Source: Acidimicrobiaceae bacterium (GTDB lineage: Bacteria > Actinomycetota > Acidimicrobiia > Acidimicrobiales > Ilumatobacteraceae). Taken from it: a stretch of 64,000 bases of DNA. Shown here piece by piece: positions 18,269-27,832 of the stretch (position 1 is the first letter of the stretch; each line of letters begins with the position of its first letter). The translations under genes and the position numbers were made by a program. The notes below the pieces were generated by a model. That model searched no databases. It worked only from the letters and a program-made list of their open reading frames with translations, and had not been told where the DNA came from. The stretch is taken from positions 1-64,000 of the forward strand of contig JAAXJF010000098.1 in assembly GCA_012269985.1 (NCBI GenBank), in the 5' to 3' direction.

Positions 18269-18469
18269 ATGAGTTCGGCCGAAGAACCCTTTGAGCCTTA
18301 TCCGCAGATCGACTGCATCGACTGTGGGGGTCGTGCATTTCTCCTCACACACCCAAGAGAAGAGGGCCCACGTTGGCTTCCGGGTGACATCGTTGCCTAC
18401 CGATGCGAAGACTGTCTCGACCGCTGGGATCTCGTGCTTCCAGAGGATGAGGAATTCCCCGACTTCTGA
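18269..18469 (+). CDS. Small zinc-ribbon protein of unknown function
   Basis: A 66-residue acidic protein with two CxxC knuckles, CIDC at residues 16-19 and CEDC at about 46-49, the second followed by LDRWDLVLP. The pattern is a treble-clef or zinc-ribbon fold, perhaps a transcription or translation accessory. I do not recognise the family. The open frame extends upstream to 18170 through rsmD, but the ATG at 18269 has the leaderless -10 spacing and begins MSSAEEP. It faces recG tail to tail. Confidence 0.65.
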   Translation: MSSAEEPFEPYPQIDCIDCGGRAFLLTHPREEGPRWLPGDIVAYRCEDCLDRWDLVLPEDEEFPDF

Positions 18470-18482
18470 GTGACGCGCATCG

Positions 18483-20624
18483 TCAGGATTTCGTGAGATA
18501 GTCGCCTTCGCGCTCAGAGAGCAAGAGAGTGACCTCAGATCGCAGCACATCTGATTGAGCGAGCTCCGGATCATCGTCGATAATCCGAAATGCAACCTCT
18601 CGAGCCTGCTCGATGAGTTCTCGATCACGACGCAGAGACGCAAGCCGGAGATCACTACGACCCTTCTGCGCCGACGACATCAACGTGCCTTCGCCCCGCA
18701 ACTCAAGATCAATTTCCGCAAGTTCGAACCCATCGGTTGATGCCACCAATGCCTCGATGCGCGGGTTGGCGTCTTCGCTGGTCGTCATCAGCCAACAGGT
18801 CGACGCATGTTCACCGCGGCCAACACGCCCGCGCAACTGATGCAACTGCGCAATTCCGAAACGGTCAGCATCGAGGACCACCATCACCGTCGCGTTGGGA
18901 ACATCGACCCCAACTTCAATCACGGTGGTTGCGACGAGCACGTCGAGTTCGCGTGCGCGGAAGGCCTCCATCGTTACTTCCTTCTCCGCAGATGACATTC
19001 GGCCGTGGAGAAGACCGACCCGAACACTCGAAAGTTCGCCGGCGGCGAGTTGTTCGAAGGTTTCTTCTGCTGAGGCAACTTCTAGATTCTCGCTCTCTTC
19101 GATGAGGGGACAAACGACGTAGGCCTGCCGACCTGTCTCGACTTCGTCCCGAACCGATGCCCATACATTTGCTTCTGAAAGTGGCCCGGCCGCCCAATGT
19201 GTCGCAATTGGAGTTCTTCCAGGCGGCAACTCGTCAAGTGCGCTCACTTCAAGATCTCCGTAGACCGTCATTGCGGCCGTTCGCGGAATCGGTGTTGCGG
19301 TCATCACGAGAAGATCGGGGACAACACCGTCTGACTTCGCTCTCAACGCTGCTCGTTGTTCGACACCGAATCGGTGTTGCTCATCGACGACGACTGCTCC
19401 GAGGCTTCCGAATTCGACTCCTTCTTGTATCAGTGCATGGGTACCGATCACGATGTCAACCGATCCGTCGGCGAGCCCGGCGAGAACCTCGCGCCGATCT
19501 TGGCCGGTCACCCGATTCGTTAAGAGTTCGACTCGCAGGGGCCGCTCACCAAACAGGTTGTCGCCATCGACGACGACAAGTCCATCGAGCAACGCTTTCA
19601 CACCACTGCCGTGCTGCTCCGCAAGAACTTCGGTCGGCGCCATGAGAGCGCCTTGGTGGCCACCAGATACCGCATTGAGCAGTGCAGCAACTGCCACAAT
19701 CGTTTTTCCTGCCCCAACATCACCTTGTAAGAGCCGGTGCATCGGCTGAGGTGACGCCATGTCGGTGGCAATTTCATCGATGGCGCGGCGTTGCGCTGCT
19801 GTCAACGGAAACGGGAGCGCGCCCACAAAGCGTTCGACAAGTTCACCACCCACAACGTGCTCAATACCCTGTGAGGTTCGCTCAAGTTCACGCTTTCGTC
19901 GAACAAGTTCGACCTGCACTCGAAGCAACTCGTCGAAGGCGAGTCGGCGTCGAGCAGCGGTCGCATCAGCCATTGAGTCGGGGCCATGTATCGACTTCAG
20001 TGCTTCGAAACGTCCAATAAGCCCGAGCCGTTCCTGATCGGCGATTGATAGCGGGTCGGCGAGTCCTCTTGATTCGCATCGCCTCAGCGCTTGGTCGACG
20101 AGTGCTGCAAGCTCCCACGTCGTGATGCGCACCTTCTCGCTCTGGGGGTAGATCGGCACGATGCGGCCCGTTCGGTCACCGATGAGGTCGACAACCGGAT
20201 TCGTCATCTGAAGGCTTCCTCGATAGTCCTCCACCTTGCCGTGAATTGCGACCACCAGTCCGATGGTAAGTTGCCGTGCTCTCCATGGCTGGTTGAAGAA
20301 GGTAATTCGGAGTGTCCCCGTTCCGTCGCCCACCCGGACGTTCACCATCTTTCGGCGATTTCGCATCTGCCGTTCTTCGACCCCTCGAACCTCGACCACG
20401 AGCAGAACTTCTTCTCCCAAGGCTGCGTCTGCGACCCGCTGCTGATTCGTGCGATCAACCCATCGTCGTGGGTATGTCATTAAGAGTTCGAGAACATCGC
20501 TGATGCCGTACTCGTGAAGGGCGCGTTGTTTTGCCTCACCGACTCCCTTGAGACGCGCAATATCGATCTGAGCAAGTTCATCAAAGGTGAGTGGAGGTTC
20601 AGATATCTCGGCGTTCGTGTTCAT
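18483..20624 (-). CDS. recG: ATP-dependent DNA helicase RecG
   Basis: A 713-residue branch-migrating helicase that remodels stalled forks and Holliday junctions. The wedge/OB domain (about residues 60-190, VRVGDGTGTLRITFFNQPW) precedes two RecA-like domains. Motifs seen are the Walker A GDVGAGKTIVAVAAL, MAPTEVLAEQH, the DExH box VDEQHRFGVEQR, VMTATPIPRT and QLRGRVGRGEHAS. The order recG, rsmD, coaD is typical of actinobacteria. No ribosome binding site or clear -10 box was found before the ATG. Confidence 0.97.
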   Translation of the reverse strand: MNTNAEISEPPLTFDELAQIDIARLKGVGEAKQRALHEYGISDVLELLMTYPRRWVDRTNQQRVADAALGEEVLLVVEVRGVEERQMRNRRKMVNVRVGDGTGTLRITFFNQPWRARQLTIGLVVAIHGKVEDYRGSLQMTNPVVDLIGDRTGRIVPIYPQSEKVRITTWELAALVDQALRRCESRGLADPLSIADQERLGLIGRFEALKSIHGPDSMADATAARRRLAFDELLRVQVELVRRKRELERTSQGIEHVVGGELVERFVGALPFPLTAAQRRAIDEIATDMASPQPMHRLLQGDVGAGKTIVAVAALLNAVSGGHQGALMAPTEVLAEQHGSGVKALLDGLVVVDGDNLFGERPLRVELLTNRVTGQDRREVLAGLADGSVDIVIGTHALIQEGVEFGSLGAVVVDEQHRFGVEQRAALRAKSDGVVPDLLVMTATPIPRTAAMTVYGDLEVSALDELPPGRTPIATHWAAGPLSEANVWASVRDEVETGRQAYVVCPLIEESENLEVASAEETFEQLAAGELSSVRVGLLHGRMSSAEKEVTMEAFRARELDVLVATTVIEVGVDVPNATVMVVLDADRFGIAQLHQLRGRVGRGEHASTCWLMTTSEDANPRIEALVASTDGFELAEIDLELRGEGTLMSSAQKGRSDLRLASLRRDRELIEQAREVAFRIIDDDPELAQSDVLRSEVTLLLSEREGDYLTKS

Positions 20625-20709
20625 TAATTGCGATCTCGCAGGAAAGGGAGCTCACTCAAGAAACTAGTAGCGAAGTATTTATGCGTAGTCGATTGACCGC
20701 ACGGTGTTA

Positions 20710-20803
20710 GATAGCGAAGTTCGCCGATAGCGTGCGGTGGTCGCAAGGGAATTCGAGAACGAATTCCTGCCCAGAGGCGGAACAGGTCCGCTATCGCAAG
20801 GAG
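20710..20803 (+). promoter_or_regulatory. rpmB leader with repeated anti-SD-flanking arms and a hairpin
   Basis: GATAGCG occurs twice (20710-20716 and 20726-20732). Its complement CGCTATC (20789-20795) stands right before the Shine-Dalgarno-like GCAAGGAG of rpmB. Between them is a perfect 8-bp hairpin GGAATTCG-agaa-CGAATTCC (20748-20767). Two alternative long-range pairings next to the ribosome binding site suggest translational control, possibly autogenous; this is inferred from sequence only. The rest of the 191-bp gap to recG shows nothing else I can name. Confidence 0.35.
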
Positions 20804-20815
20804 TAATTGGTCGAG

Positions 20816-21007
20816 ATGGCATCGGTATGTGAGTTGTGTGGTAAGGGCCCGTCATGGGGCATGAACGTGTCGCACTCGCATCGTCGCACTAAGCGTCGAT
20901 GGAACCCGAACATCCAGCGTGTGCGGGCAAGCGTTAATGGGGCGACAAAGCGGATGAACGTCTGCACTGGCTGCATCAAGTCAGGCAAGGTTGTAAAAGC
21001 CGGCTGA
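20816..21007 (+). CDS. rpmB: 50S ribosomal protein L28
   Basis: A 63-residue ribosomal protein starting MASVCELCGKGPSWGMNVSHS, with a second CxxC (CTGC) near the C-terminus, so the zinc-binding form. RRTKRRWNPNIQRV is the conserved basic core. The ATG at 20816 gives the family N-terminus; a TTG at 20807 would add three residues but sits too close to AAGGAG. Divergent from recG, as in many actinobacteria, although the DhaL-domain gene often found between them is absent here. Confidence 0.96.
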   Translation: MASVCELCGKGPSWGMNVSHSHRRTKRRWNPNIQRVRASVNGATKRMNVCTGCIKSGKVVKAG

Positions 21008-21043
21008 TCAGGTCTCAACCTGAACTCCGACCCTAACAACCGC

Positions 21044-21049
21044 TACAGT
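21044..21049 (+). promoter_or_regulatory. TAnnnT -10 box of the cold-shock-like gene (leaderless)
   Basis: TACAGT ends 7 nt before the ATG at 21057; CTGAAC stands 18 bp upstream as a weak -35. Spacing matches the other leaderless starts. Confidence 0.55.
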
Positions 21050-21056
21050 TCTCAAC

Positions 21057-21278
21057 ATGCAGGGAGTCATCAAGTCTTTCGACCCGTCATCGGGCATCGG
21101 CATCATCATGTGCGACTCCGACCTTGCCGATTACGACCTGGCATCTGACGCCCTCGAGGGTTCTGTCTTCCGAATGCTCCGCCAAGGTCAACGCGTCGTG
21201 TTCGATCTCGATGACGCTGGTTGTGCAACATCGCTCCGCCTTGGTAGCGAAGTTGACATGGGAACACCGGGCCACTGA
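21057..21278 (+). CDS. Cold-shock-domain-like small protein
   Basis: A 73-residue protein beginning MQGVIKSFDPSSGIGIIMCD, which follows the cold-shock pattern G-x-V-K-x-F-x(4)-G-x-G-x-I. GQRVVFDLDD near residue 50 matches the later GQxVxFD strand. The RNP aromatic residues of true Csp proteins are largely missing, so nucleic-acid binding may be weak or different. A stand-alone gene behind rpmB with its own probable promoter; function unknown. Confidence 0.68.
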   Translation: MQGVIKSFDPSSGIGIIMCDSDLADYDLASDALEGSVFRMLRQGQRVVFDLDDAGCATSLRLGSEVDMGTPGH

Positions 21279-21360
21279 GCCCTCGGTGACTCCTTCCCCT
21301 CCGGCGTAGCTCAGATTCCTCGCCGGCACGCCATCTCTAAAGATGATCGGTTCGCCATTC

Positions 21361-21450
21361 GACCTATCACTGTATGAGATAGGTCATCTTCACAAACTCA
21401 CGAACGGCAGCACCCGCGCCTCTTGACTTTGCGCTCACCTGAGCAAGACT
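21361..21450 (+). promoter_or_regulatory. Upstream region of pckG: inverted repeat and weak promoter
   Basis: The 243-bp gap before pckG contains an 8-bp inverted repeat GACCTATC (21361-21368) and GATAGGTC (21378-21385) with 9 nt between, possibly an operator since no T-run follows. TTGACT (21423-21428) and AAGACT (21445-21450) are spaced 16 bp and could be the promoter, giving a leader of about 65 nt. Nothing else was recognised in the gap. Confidence 0.35.
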
Positions 21451-21521
21451 GTCCAACAGACGTCTCTAATTAGACCCCGTCAACGGCCGTCTAGCCGACA
21501 CCACTTCGAGGAGCAGATGAC

Positions 21522-23312
21522 ATGAGCGGACACAGCACCAACGAACGCCTTCAGCACTGGGTTGCGAAATGGGCCGAAGTGATGCAACCCGACGACATTT
21601 ACTGGTGCGACGGAAGTGCAGAAGAATATGACCGCCTGTGCAACGAACTCGTTGCAGCCGGGACGTTCACGAAACTTGACGAGGCAAAACGTCCTAACTC
21701 GTATTGGGCGCACTCCGACCCCGGCGATGTTGCCCGAGTCGAAGACCGCACCTACATCTGCTCCCCCACCGAAGATGAGGCCGGACCAAATAATAACTGG
21801 CGTGACCCAGCCGAAATGCGAGACGAACTCACGAGCCTGTACACCGACTGCATGAAGGGCCGCACGATGTACGTCGTGCCGTTCTCGATGGGCCCACTCG
21901 GATCACCAATCGCGCACATCGGCGTGCAACTCACCGACTCTGCCTACGTCGCTGTGTCGATGCGCATCATGACTCGTATGGGGCAGGCCGCTCTCGATGT
22001 CCTCGGCAACAACGATTGGGTGCCCTGCTTGCACTCCGTCGGTGCTCCTCTTGCCGAGGGCGAAGCCGACGTCGCATGGCCCTGCGATGCCGAAAACAAA
22101 TACATTGTCCACTTCCCGGAGACCCGTGAGATCTGGTCGTACGGTTCGGGGTACGGAGGCAATGCTCTACTCGGAAAGAAATGTTTCGCCCTTCGCATCG
22201 CCTCGGTGATGGCACGTGATGCCGGATGGCTCGCCGAGCACATGCTCATCTTGAAACTCACCAACCCAGAAGGCTCCTCGAAGTACATTGCGGCTGCGTT
22301 CCCATCGGCCTGTGGCAAGACGAATCTTGCGATGCTCGTGCCAACGATCCCGGGCTGGAAGGCCGAAACCATTGGTGACGACATCTGCTGGATGAAGTTT
22401 GGTGATGACGGTCGCCTGTACGCAATCAACCCGGAGGCTGGATTCTTCGGAGTTGCACCAGGCACCGGTTACGACACCAACCCCAACGCCATGGAAACCC
22501 TCTGGGGTAACTGCATCTACACCAACACCGCACTCACCGCCGATGGCGATGTGTGGTGGGAAGGAATGAGCGACGAGCAACCCGCACGCGCAACCGACTG
22601 GAGGGGCGATGTGTGGACGCCCGAGTCCGAAGGGCCGGCTGCACACCCGAACGCTCGGTTCACCGCACCTGCTTCGCAATGCCCATCGGCTGCCCCTGAA
22701 TGGGAAGACCCGGCAGGAGTGCCGATCTCGGCAATTCTCTTCGGCGGTCGCCGACGCTCAACCGTCCCATTGGTCACCGAAGCGTTCGACTGGGAGCACG
22801 GTGTCTTCCTCGGAGCAATCATGGCTTCAGAGACAACAGCCGCCCAGCAAGGAGCGGTCGGCAAACTGCGCTTTGACCCGATGGCGATGCTGCCATTCTG
22901 CGGCTACAACTACGGCGACTACTTCGCCCACTGGCTCAGCATGGGAACCAAAGCAGACCCAAGCAACTTGCCAAAGATCTTCTTTGTCAACTGGTTCCGC
23001 CGAGATGAAGATGGAAGGTTCCTCTGGCCAGGATTCGGTGAGAACTCTCGCGTCTTGAAGTGGGTGTTCGACCGAGTCGATGGCAACAGCGATGTGGTTG
23101 AAACGCCTATCGGTCTACTACCGGCCGACGGTGCCCTCGATACCACAGGACTTGATATCGACTCCGCTGACCTCGAAGCGATCCTCAGCGTCGATGTTGA
23201 CGGCTGGAAGAGTGCGATCCCAGAAATTCGCGAACACCTCAGCAGGTTCGAACCGCGACTTCCTGATGCCCTACCGGCGGCTGTCGATCGGCTCGAATCA
23301 GCGCTTGCGTAA
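21522..23312 (+). CDS. pckG: Phosphoenolpyruvate carboxykinase (GTP)
   Basis: A 596-residue gluconeogenic enzyme converting oxaloacetate and GTP to PEP, GDP and CO2. It has the substrate site [19 protein letters not shown] (about 122-140), the GTP P-loop [12 protein letters not shown] at 260-271 with the reactive cysteine, and [15 protein letters not shown] for metal binding. Length is normal for the GTP class. GAGGAG lies 8 nt before the ATG. A monocistronic gene with its own regulatory region upstream. Confidence 0.97.
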   Translation: MSGHSTNERLQHWVAKWAEVMQPDDIYWCDGSAEEYDRLCNELVAAGTFTKLDEAKRPNSYWAHSDPGDVARVEDRTYICSPTEDEAGPNNNWRDPAEMRDELTSLYTDCMKGRTMYVVPFSMGPLGSPIAHIGVQLTDSAYVAVSMRIMTRMGQAALDVLGNNDWVPCLHSVGAPLAEGEADVAWPCDAENKYIVHFPETREIWSYGSGYGGNALLGKKCFALRIASVMARDAGWLAEHMLILKLTNPEGSSKYIAAAFPSACGKTNLAMLVPTIPGWKAETIGDDICWMKFGDDGRLYAINPEAGFFGVAPGTGYDTNPNAMETLWGNCIYTNTALTADGDVWWEGMSDEQPARATDWRGDVWTPESEGPAAHPNARFTAPASQCPSAAPEWEDPAGVPISAILFGGRRRSTVPLVTEAFDWEHGVFLGAIMASETTAAQQGAVGKLRFDPMAMLPFCGYNYGDYFAHWLSMGTKADPSNLPKIFFVNWFRRDEDGRFLWPGFGENSRVLKWVFDRVDGNSDVVETPIGLLPADGALDTTGLDIDSADLEAILSVDVDGWKSAIPEIREHLSRFEPRLPDALPAAVDRLESALA

Positions 23313-23349
23313 ACGAACCTTGCGCCAGCTCGAGCTCCACCCGACCCGA

Positions 23350-23355
23350 TAGCGT
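23350..23355 (+). promoter_or_regulatory. TAnnnT -10 box of the parvulin lipoprotein gene (leaderless)
   Basis: TAGCGT ends 7 nt before the GTG at 23363. No Shine-Dalgarno sequence is present. Confidence 0.5.
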
Positions 23356-23362
23356 CATTGCG

Positions 23363-24295
23363 GTGGCAACGCGTATTCGTCTCGTTATTTCCATCGGTCT
23401 CGTCGCTCTCAGCACTGCGGGGTGTTCCACGTTGACCGGCGCCGACCATACGGTCGATGTCGACGGCCAGGGCTACACCTCCACTGAGGCAGATGCGCTG
23501 TTCGATGAGTACTTCGCCAAGTCGGAGATCTTTGGCACAACACCACTCGACTCAGGGGGCTTTGGTGACGCAGATCGAGCCCGCCTTCTCTTGAACGCGA
23601 TGGTGCGTTCAAGTTCAGTTCGATCGATTCTTGATCGGTCGGGTGATGACATCACCGACGGCGATCTTGACCTCTATTTCGCAACGCTCCCCTCTGAGAA
23701 TCCGATCAACGAACTCAGCGAGCAGATGCGTGAGTTGATCGCCATGACAAGCGTTGACGTCATTACCTCCGCGCTGGGGCGTGCTGAGCTTCCCGATGCA
23801 GACGTACTTGAAGAGCTGTATCTCAGTGCTCCGGTGAGCACCGGCCTGCTATGCCTTCGACACATCCTTGTCGAAACCGAACAAGAGGCCAATGTCATCG
23901 TCGACGAATTACGCGACGGAGCCGACTTCGCCGAACTTGCCGCCGAACGATCACTCGAAGGTTCGGCAAGCATCACCGGCGGAGCGCTGACCGGCACCGA
24001 ATCACAATGCCTGCCAACGGCACAATACATTTCTGGCTTCGACGCAGATTTCGTCGCAGCTGCGTTTGCGGCTCCGGCAACCACCTGGTCACAACCTGTT
24101 GAAACACAGTTCGGGTGGCATGTCATCCTCAATCGACCATGGTCAGAGGTCGGAAGCGATGTCATCGCCTCTTACGCGAGCCCCGACGGACCACTGTTCT
24201 ACGTTGATGCAGTGCTGAACTCCGCTGATGTCACCGTCGACTCCCGCTACGGCCGTTGGGACCCAGCTAGCGGGCGCATCGTCCCGCTCGGATGA
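23363..24295 (+). CDS. Parvulin-type peptidyl-prolyl isomerase lipoprotein
   Basis: A 310-residue exported lipoprotein, probably a folding factor for secreted proteins (PrsA/SurA-like). The signal peptide ends in the lipobox LSTAGC (Cys21). A helical N-terminal chaperone-like part (40-165) is followed by a rotamase domain (about 170-265) with LCLRHILVETEQEANVIVDELRDGADFAELA and FGWHVILNRP, the standard parvulin strands. GTG start with leaderless -10 spacing. The stop overlaps the start of the next gene by ATGA, so the two are cotranscribed. Confidence 0.85.
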   Translation: MATRIRLVISIGLVALSTAGCSTLTGADHTVDVDGQGYTSTEADALFDEYFAKSEIFGTTPLDSGGFGDADRARLLLNAMVRSSSVRSILDRSGDDITDGDLDLYFATLPSENPINELSEQMRELIAMTSVDVITSALGRAELPDADVLEELYLSAPVSTGLLCLRHILVETEQEANVIVDELRDGADFAELAAERSLEGSASITGGALTGTESQCLPTAQYISGFDADFVAAAFAAPATTWSQPVETQFGWHVILNRPWSEVGSDVIASYASPDGPLFYVDAVLNSADVTVDSRYGRWDPASGRIVPLG

Positions 24296-25806
24296 CACCT
24301 CTAGAAACGTCGCCGACATCGGGTGCCGCACCGACGATCACTGTCGTCGGGCTCGGGCCCGGCAGCCCACTGCTCATCACTGAACACACGAAAACGGCCA
24401 TCGCCAAGTCGTCGTCTCGTTTTCTACGAACGGCGCAACACCCGAGTGCGTTTCTTGTACCGAATGCGACAACCTTCGACGACATCTATGACACAGCAGA
24501 TCGGTTCAGTGATGTCTACGAACACATTGCCAACACTCTGATCGAGGCTGCTCAGGTCAACGGTGATGTGCTGTACGCAGTGCCCGGCTCACCACTTGTC
24601 CTCGAGCGCACCGTCGAACTTCTCCGGGCACATACAGAAGTCAAGTGCATCGTTCTTCCTGCGATTTCGTTTCTCGACGAAGTCTGGGCACGCCTCGAAA
24701 TTGACCCTGTTAATGCCGGCGTCCGCCTCATCGATGGTCACCGTTTTGCGACAGAGGCTGCGGGAGAACGAGGGCCGATGCTCGTCGCTCATGTTCACGC
24801 CGACTGGGTGTTGTCTGAGATCCGGCACTCGATCGACGCCGGCCCAGATGATGACGCCCAAACCGCTCTCGATGGCTCGGTCGTCATCGGGCTCACTGCA
24901 GTGGGCACAGACGAGGAACAGATCGTGTCGACGACATGGGCCGAAATGGAGCATGACATCACGCCCAACCACCTCACCTCGCTGTATATCCCCAATCTTG
25001 CGGTGCCGGTGGGACATGGCTACGTGAGATTTCATGCTCTTGCCCGCACCCTCCGAGAACAATGTCCGTGGGACATCGAACAAACCCACACCTCACTTCT
25101 CCCCTATCTCATCGAAGAGACCTACGAAGTCGTCGATGCCATCAACGGTTTGAGCGACGATCCGACATCTGATGAACATCTCATCGAAGAACTTGGAGAC
25201 CTTCTCTACCAGATCGAGTTCCATGCAACGATCGCTGAGCAACAGGGTCGTTTCACGATTGCCGATGTCACTTCAGCGATTCACGACAAACTCGTCCGTC
25301 GCCACCCGCACGTCTTCGGTGACGTTGACGCAACCGACTCGGCGACCGTCATCAGCAATTGGGAGAACATCAAACGCAACGAGCGCAGCACCAACTCTGA
25401 GCAGCGAGCATCAGTGCTCGATGGTGTGCCAACGTCGCTCCCGGCTCTCTCCCACGCAGCGACCGTGCAACGCAAAGCCGCAAAAGTGGGCTTCGACTGG
25501 CCCGACACCTCTGGCCCGCTCGACAAAATCGCTGAGGAAACCGCCGAAACGATCGACGCACATCAGTCTGGTGCCGAGCACGAAATTCGGTCAGAGGTCG
25601 GTGATCTTCTGTTCGCAGTGGTGAATCTCGCCCGCCATCTCGACGTCGAGCCAGAGGCGGCGCTTCGGAGCGCCACCGATCGCTTCAATGCACGCTTTCG
25701 CGAGGTTGAGCGTCTCGCCAATGCTGCTGACCTGTCTCTTCGAGACCTCGACATCGACGGCCTTGACCAACTGTGGAACGACGCAAAACGCAATCTCAAG
25801 AACTGA
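24292..25806 (+). CDS. mazG: YabN-type protein: tetrapyrrole-methylase domain fused to two MazG domains
   Basis: A 504-residue fusion. Residues about 15-235 match the SAM-dependent tetrapyrrole methylase fold (ITVVGLGPGSPLLITEHT, VLYAVPGSPLVLERTVELL). Residues 255-370 form a first MazG domain (LREQCPWDIEQTHTSLLPYLIEETYEVVDAI with EELGDLLYQIEFH), and residues 390-490 a second (EETAETIDAHQ, SEVGDLLFAVVNLARH). MazG domains hydrolyse NTPs to NMPs and pyrophosphate and clear damaged nucleotides. The methylase domain's substrate in such fusions is unknown. ATGA overlap with the lipoprotein gene. Confidence 0.9.
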   Translation: MTPLETSPTSGAAPTITVVGLGPGSPLLITEHTKTAIAKSSSRFLRTAQHPSAFLVPNATTFDDIYDTADRFSDVYEHIANTLIEAAQVNGDVLYAVPGSPLVLERTVELLRAHTEVKCIVLPAISFLDEVWARLEIDPVNAGVRLIDGHRFATEAAGERGPMLVAHVHADWVLSEIRHSIDAGPDDDAQTALDGSVVIGLTAVGTDEEQIVSTTWAEMEHDITPNHLTSLYIPNLAVPVGHGYVRFHALARTLREQCPWDIEQTHTSLLPYLIEETYEVVDAINGLSDDPTSDEHLIEELGDLLYQIEFHATIAEQQGRFTIADVTSAIHDKLVRRHPHVFGDVDATDSATVISNWENIKRNERSTNSEQRASVLDGVPTSLPALSHAATVQRKAAKVGFDWPDTSGPLDKIAEETAETIDAHQSGAEHEIRSEVGDLLFAVVNLARHLDVEPEAALRSATDRFNARFREVERLANAADLSLRDLDIDGLDQLWNDAKRNLKN

Positions 25807-25855
25807 CGAGGCGGCATCGTCAACACCATCGAATACGGCATGCCCGTGATCGATA

Positions 25856-27188
<1,333 letters not shown>

Positions 27189-27231
27189 GGGCGGCTCACA
27201 TCGATGACACCGCCATCGCGAGCACGCGTGC

Positions 27232-27237
27232 GAACAT
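27232..27237 (+). promoter_or_regulatory. Probable -10 box of the FtsB-like gene
   Basis: GAACAT ends 6 nt before the GTG at 27244. It matches TAnnnT except at the first base; no ribosome binding site is present. Confidence 0.4.
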
Positions 27238-27243
27238 AGGGGT

Positions 27244-27735
27244 GTGAAGAAGCGCTCTGGCCCCTCTGGTTCTGGGCGCACCAAACGTTCACGCATACCC
27301 CGATTACATCGCCCGGCCGCGGAGCGCGGGACGAGTCGAAATTCGACACGGAGAAAGATCGAAGGGGCTGCTGCATCGACCTCTCGCACCACTCTCCTCA
27401 TCGGCGCCGTCAGCCTCGTGGTCGTTGGTGCTGCGATCACATCGGTGATCGTGTTGCCATTGCAGACATATCTCGGTCAAGGCGATGAAATCGACCGGCT
27501 AGAAACCGAGCTCGAGCGAATGACCGCAATTAACGACGATCTTCAGGCCGAAGTAGACCGTCTTCGCACCGATACCGGCGTCGAGGAAGCAGCCCGCGAT
27601 CAACTCGGATACGTATCTGATGGAGACGAGAGGGAGACCATCTTGCCATTCCCTGACCTGCCGACTGACCTCCCGAACGGCTGGCCCTACGGCGTCATCG
27701 ATGAGGTCATGAACTTTCGAATGTCAAACCCATAA
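27244..27735 (+). CDS. FtsB/DivIC-family septum formation protein
   Basis: A 163-residue single-pass membrane protein of the division apparatus. A basic cytoplasmic tail (1-45), rich in Arg and Ser, leads into one membrane helix (about 50-72), then a coiled coil (DEIDRLETELERMTAINDDLQAEVDRLRTD), then the typical EEAARDQLGYVSDGDE motif. FtsB-type proteins bridge FtsL and FtsQ in the divisome. GTG start. Position after eno is the standard actinobacterial location. The DUF501 gene that often follows is instead at 43.1 kb. Confidence 0.88.
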   Translation: MKKRSGPSGSGRTKRSRIPRLHRPAAERGTSRNSTRRKIEGAAASTSRTTLLIGAVSLVVVGAAITSVIVLPLQTYLGQGDEIDRLETELERMTAINDDLQAEVDRLRTDTGVEEAARDQLGYVSDGDERETILPFPDLPTDLPNGWPYGVIDEVMNFRMSNP

Positions 27736-27832
27736 CCCTCTCGCTCGCCGCTCGCATTCACAGGCACTGCTCGACACGACTACAGTTTGAAGTGTCTAAC
27801 TACAACAGGGCATCCACACCAAGGGAGTGACG

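Noticed and set aside
21299-21376. tRNA-like stretch with CCGGCGTAGCTCAG and GGTTCG
   Set aside because: No 3' acceptor strand pairs with the 5' end, and no anticodon stem or CCA-side match follows; the resemblance is limited to short motifs.
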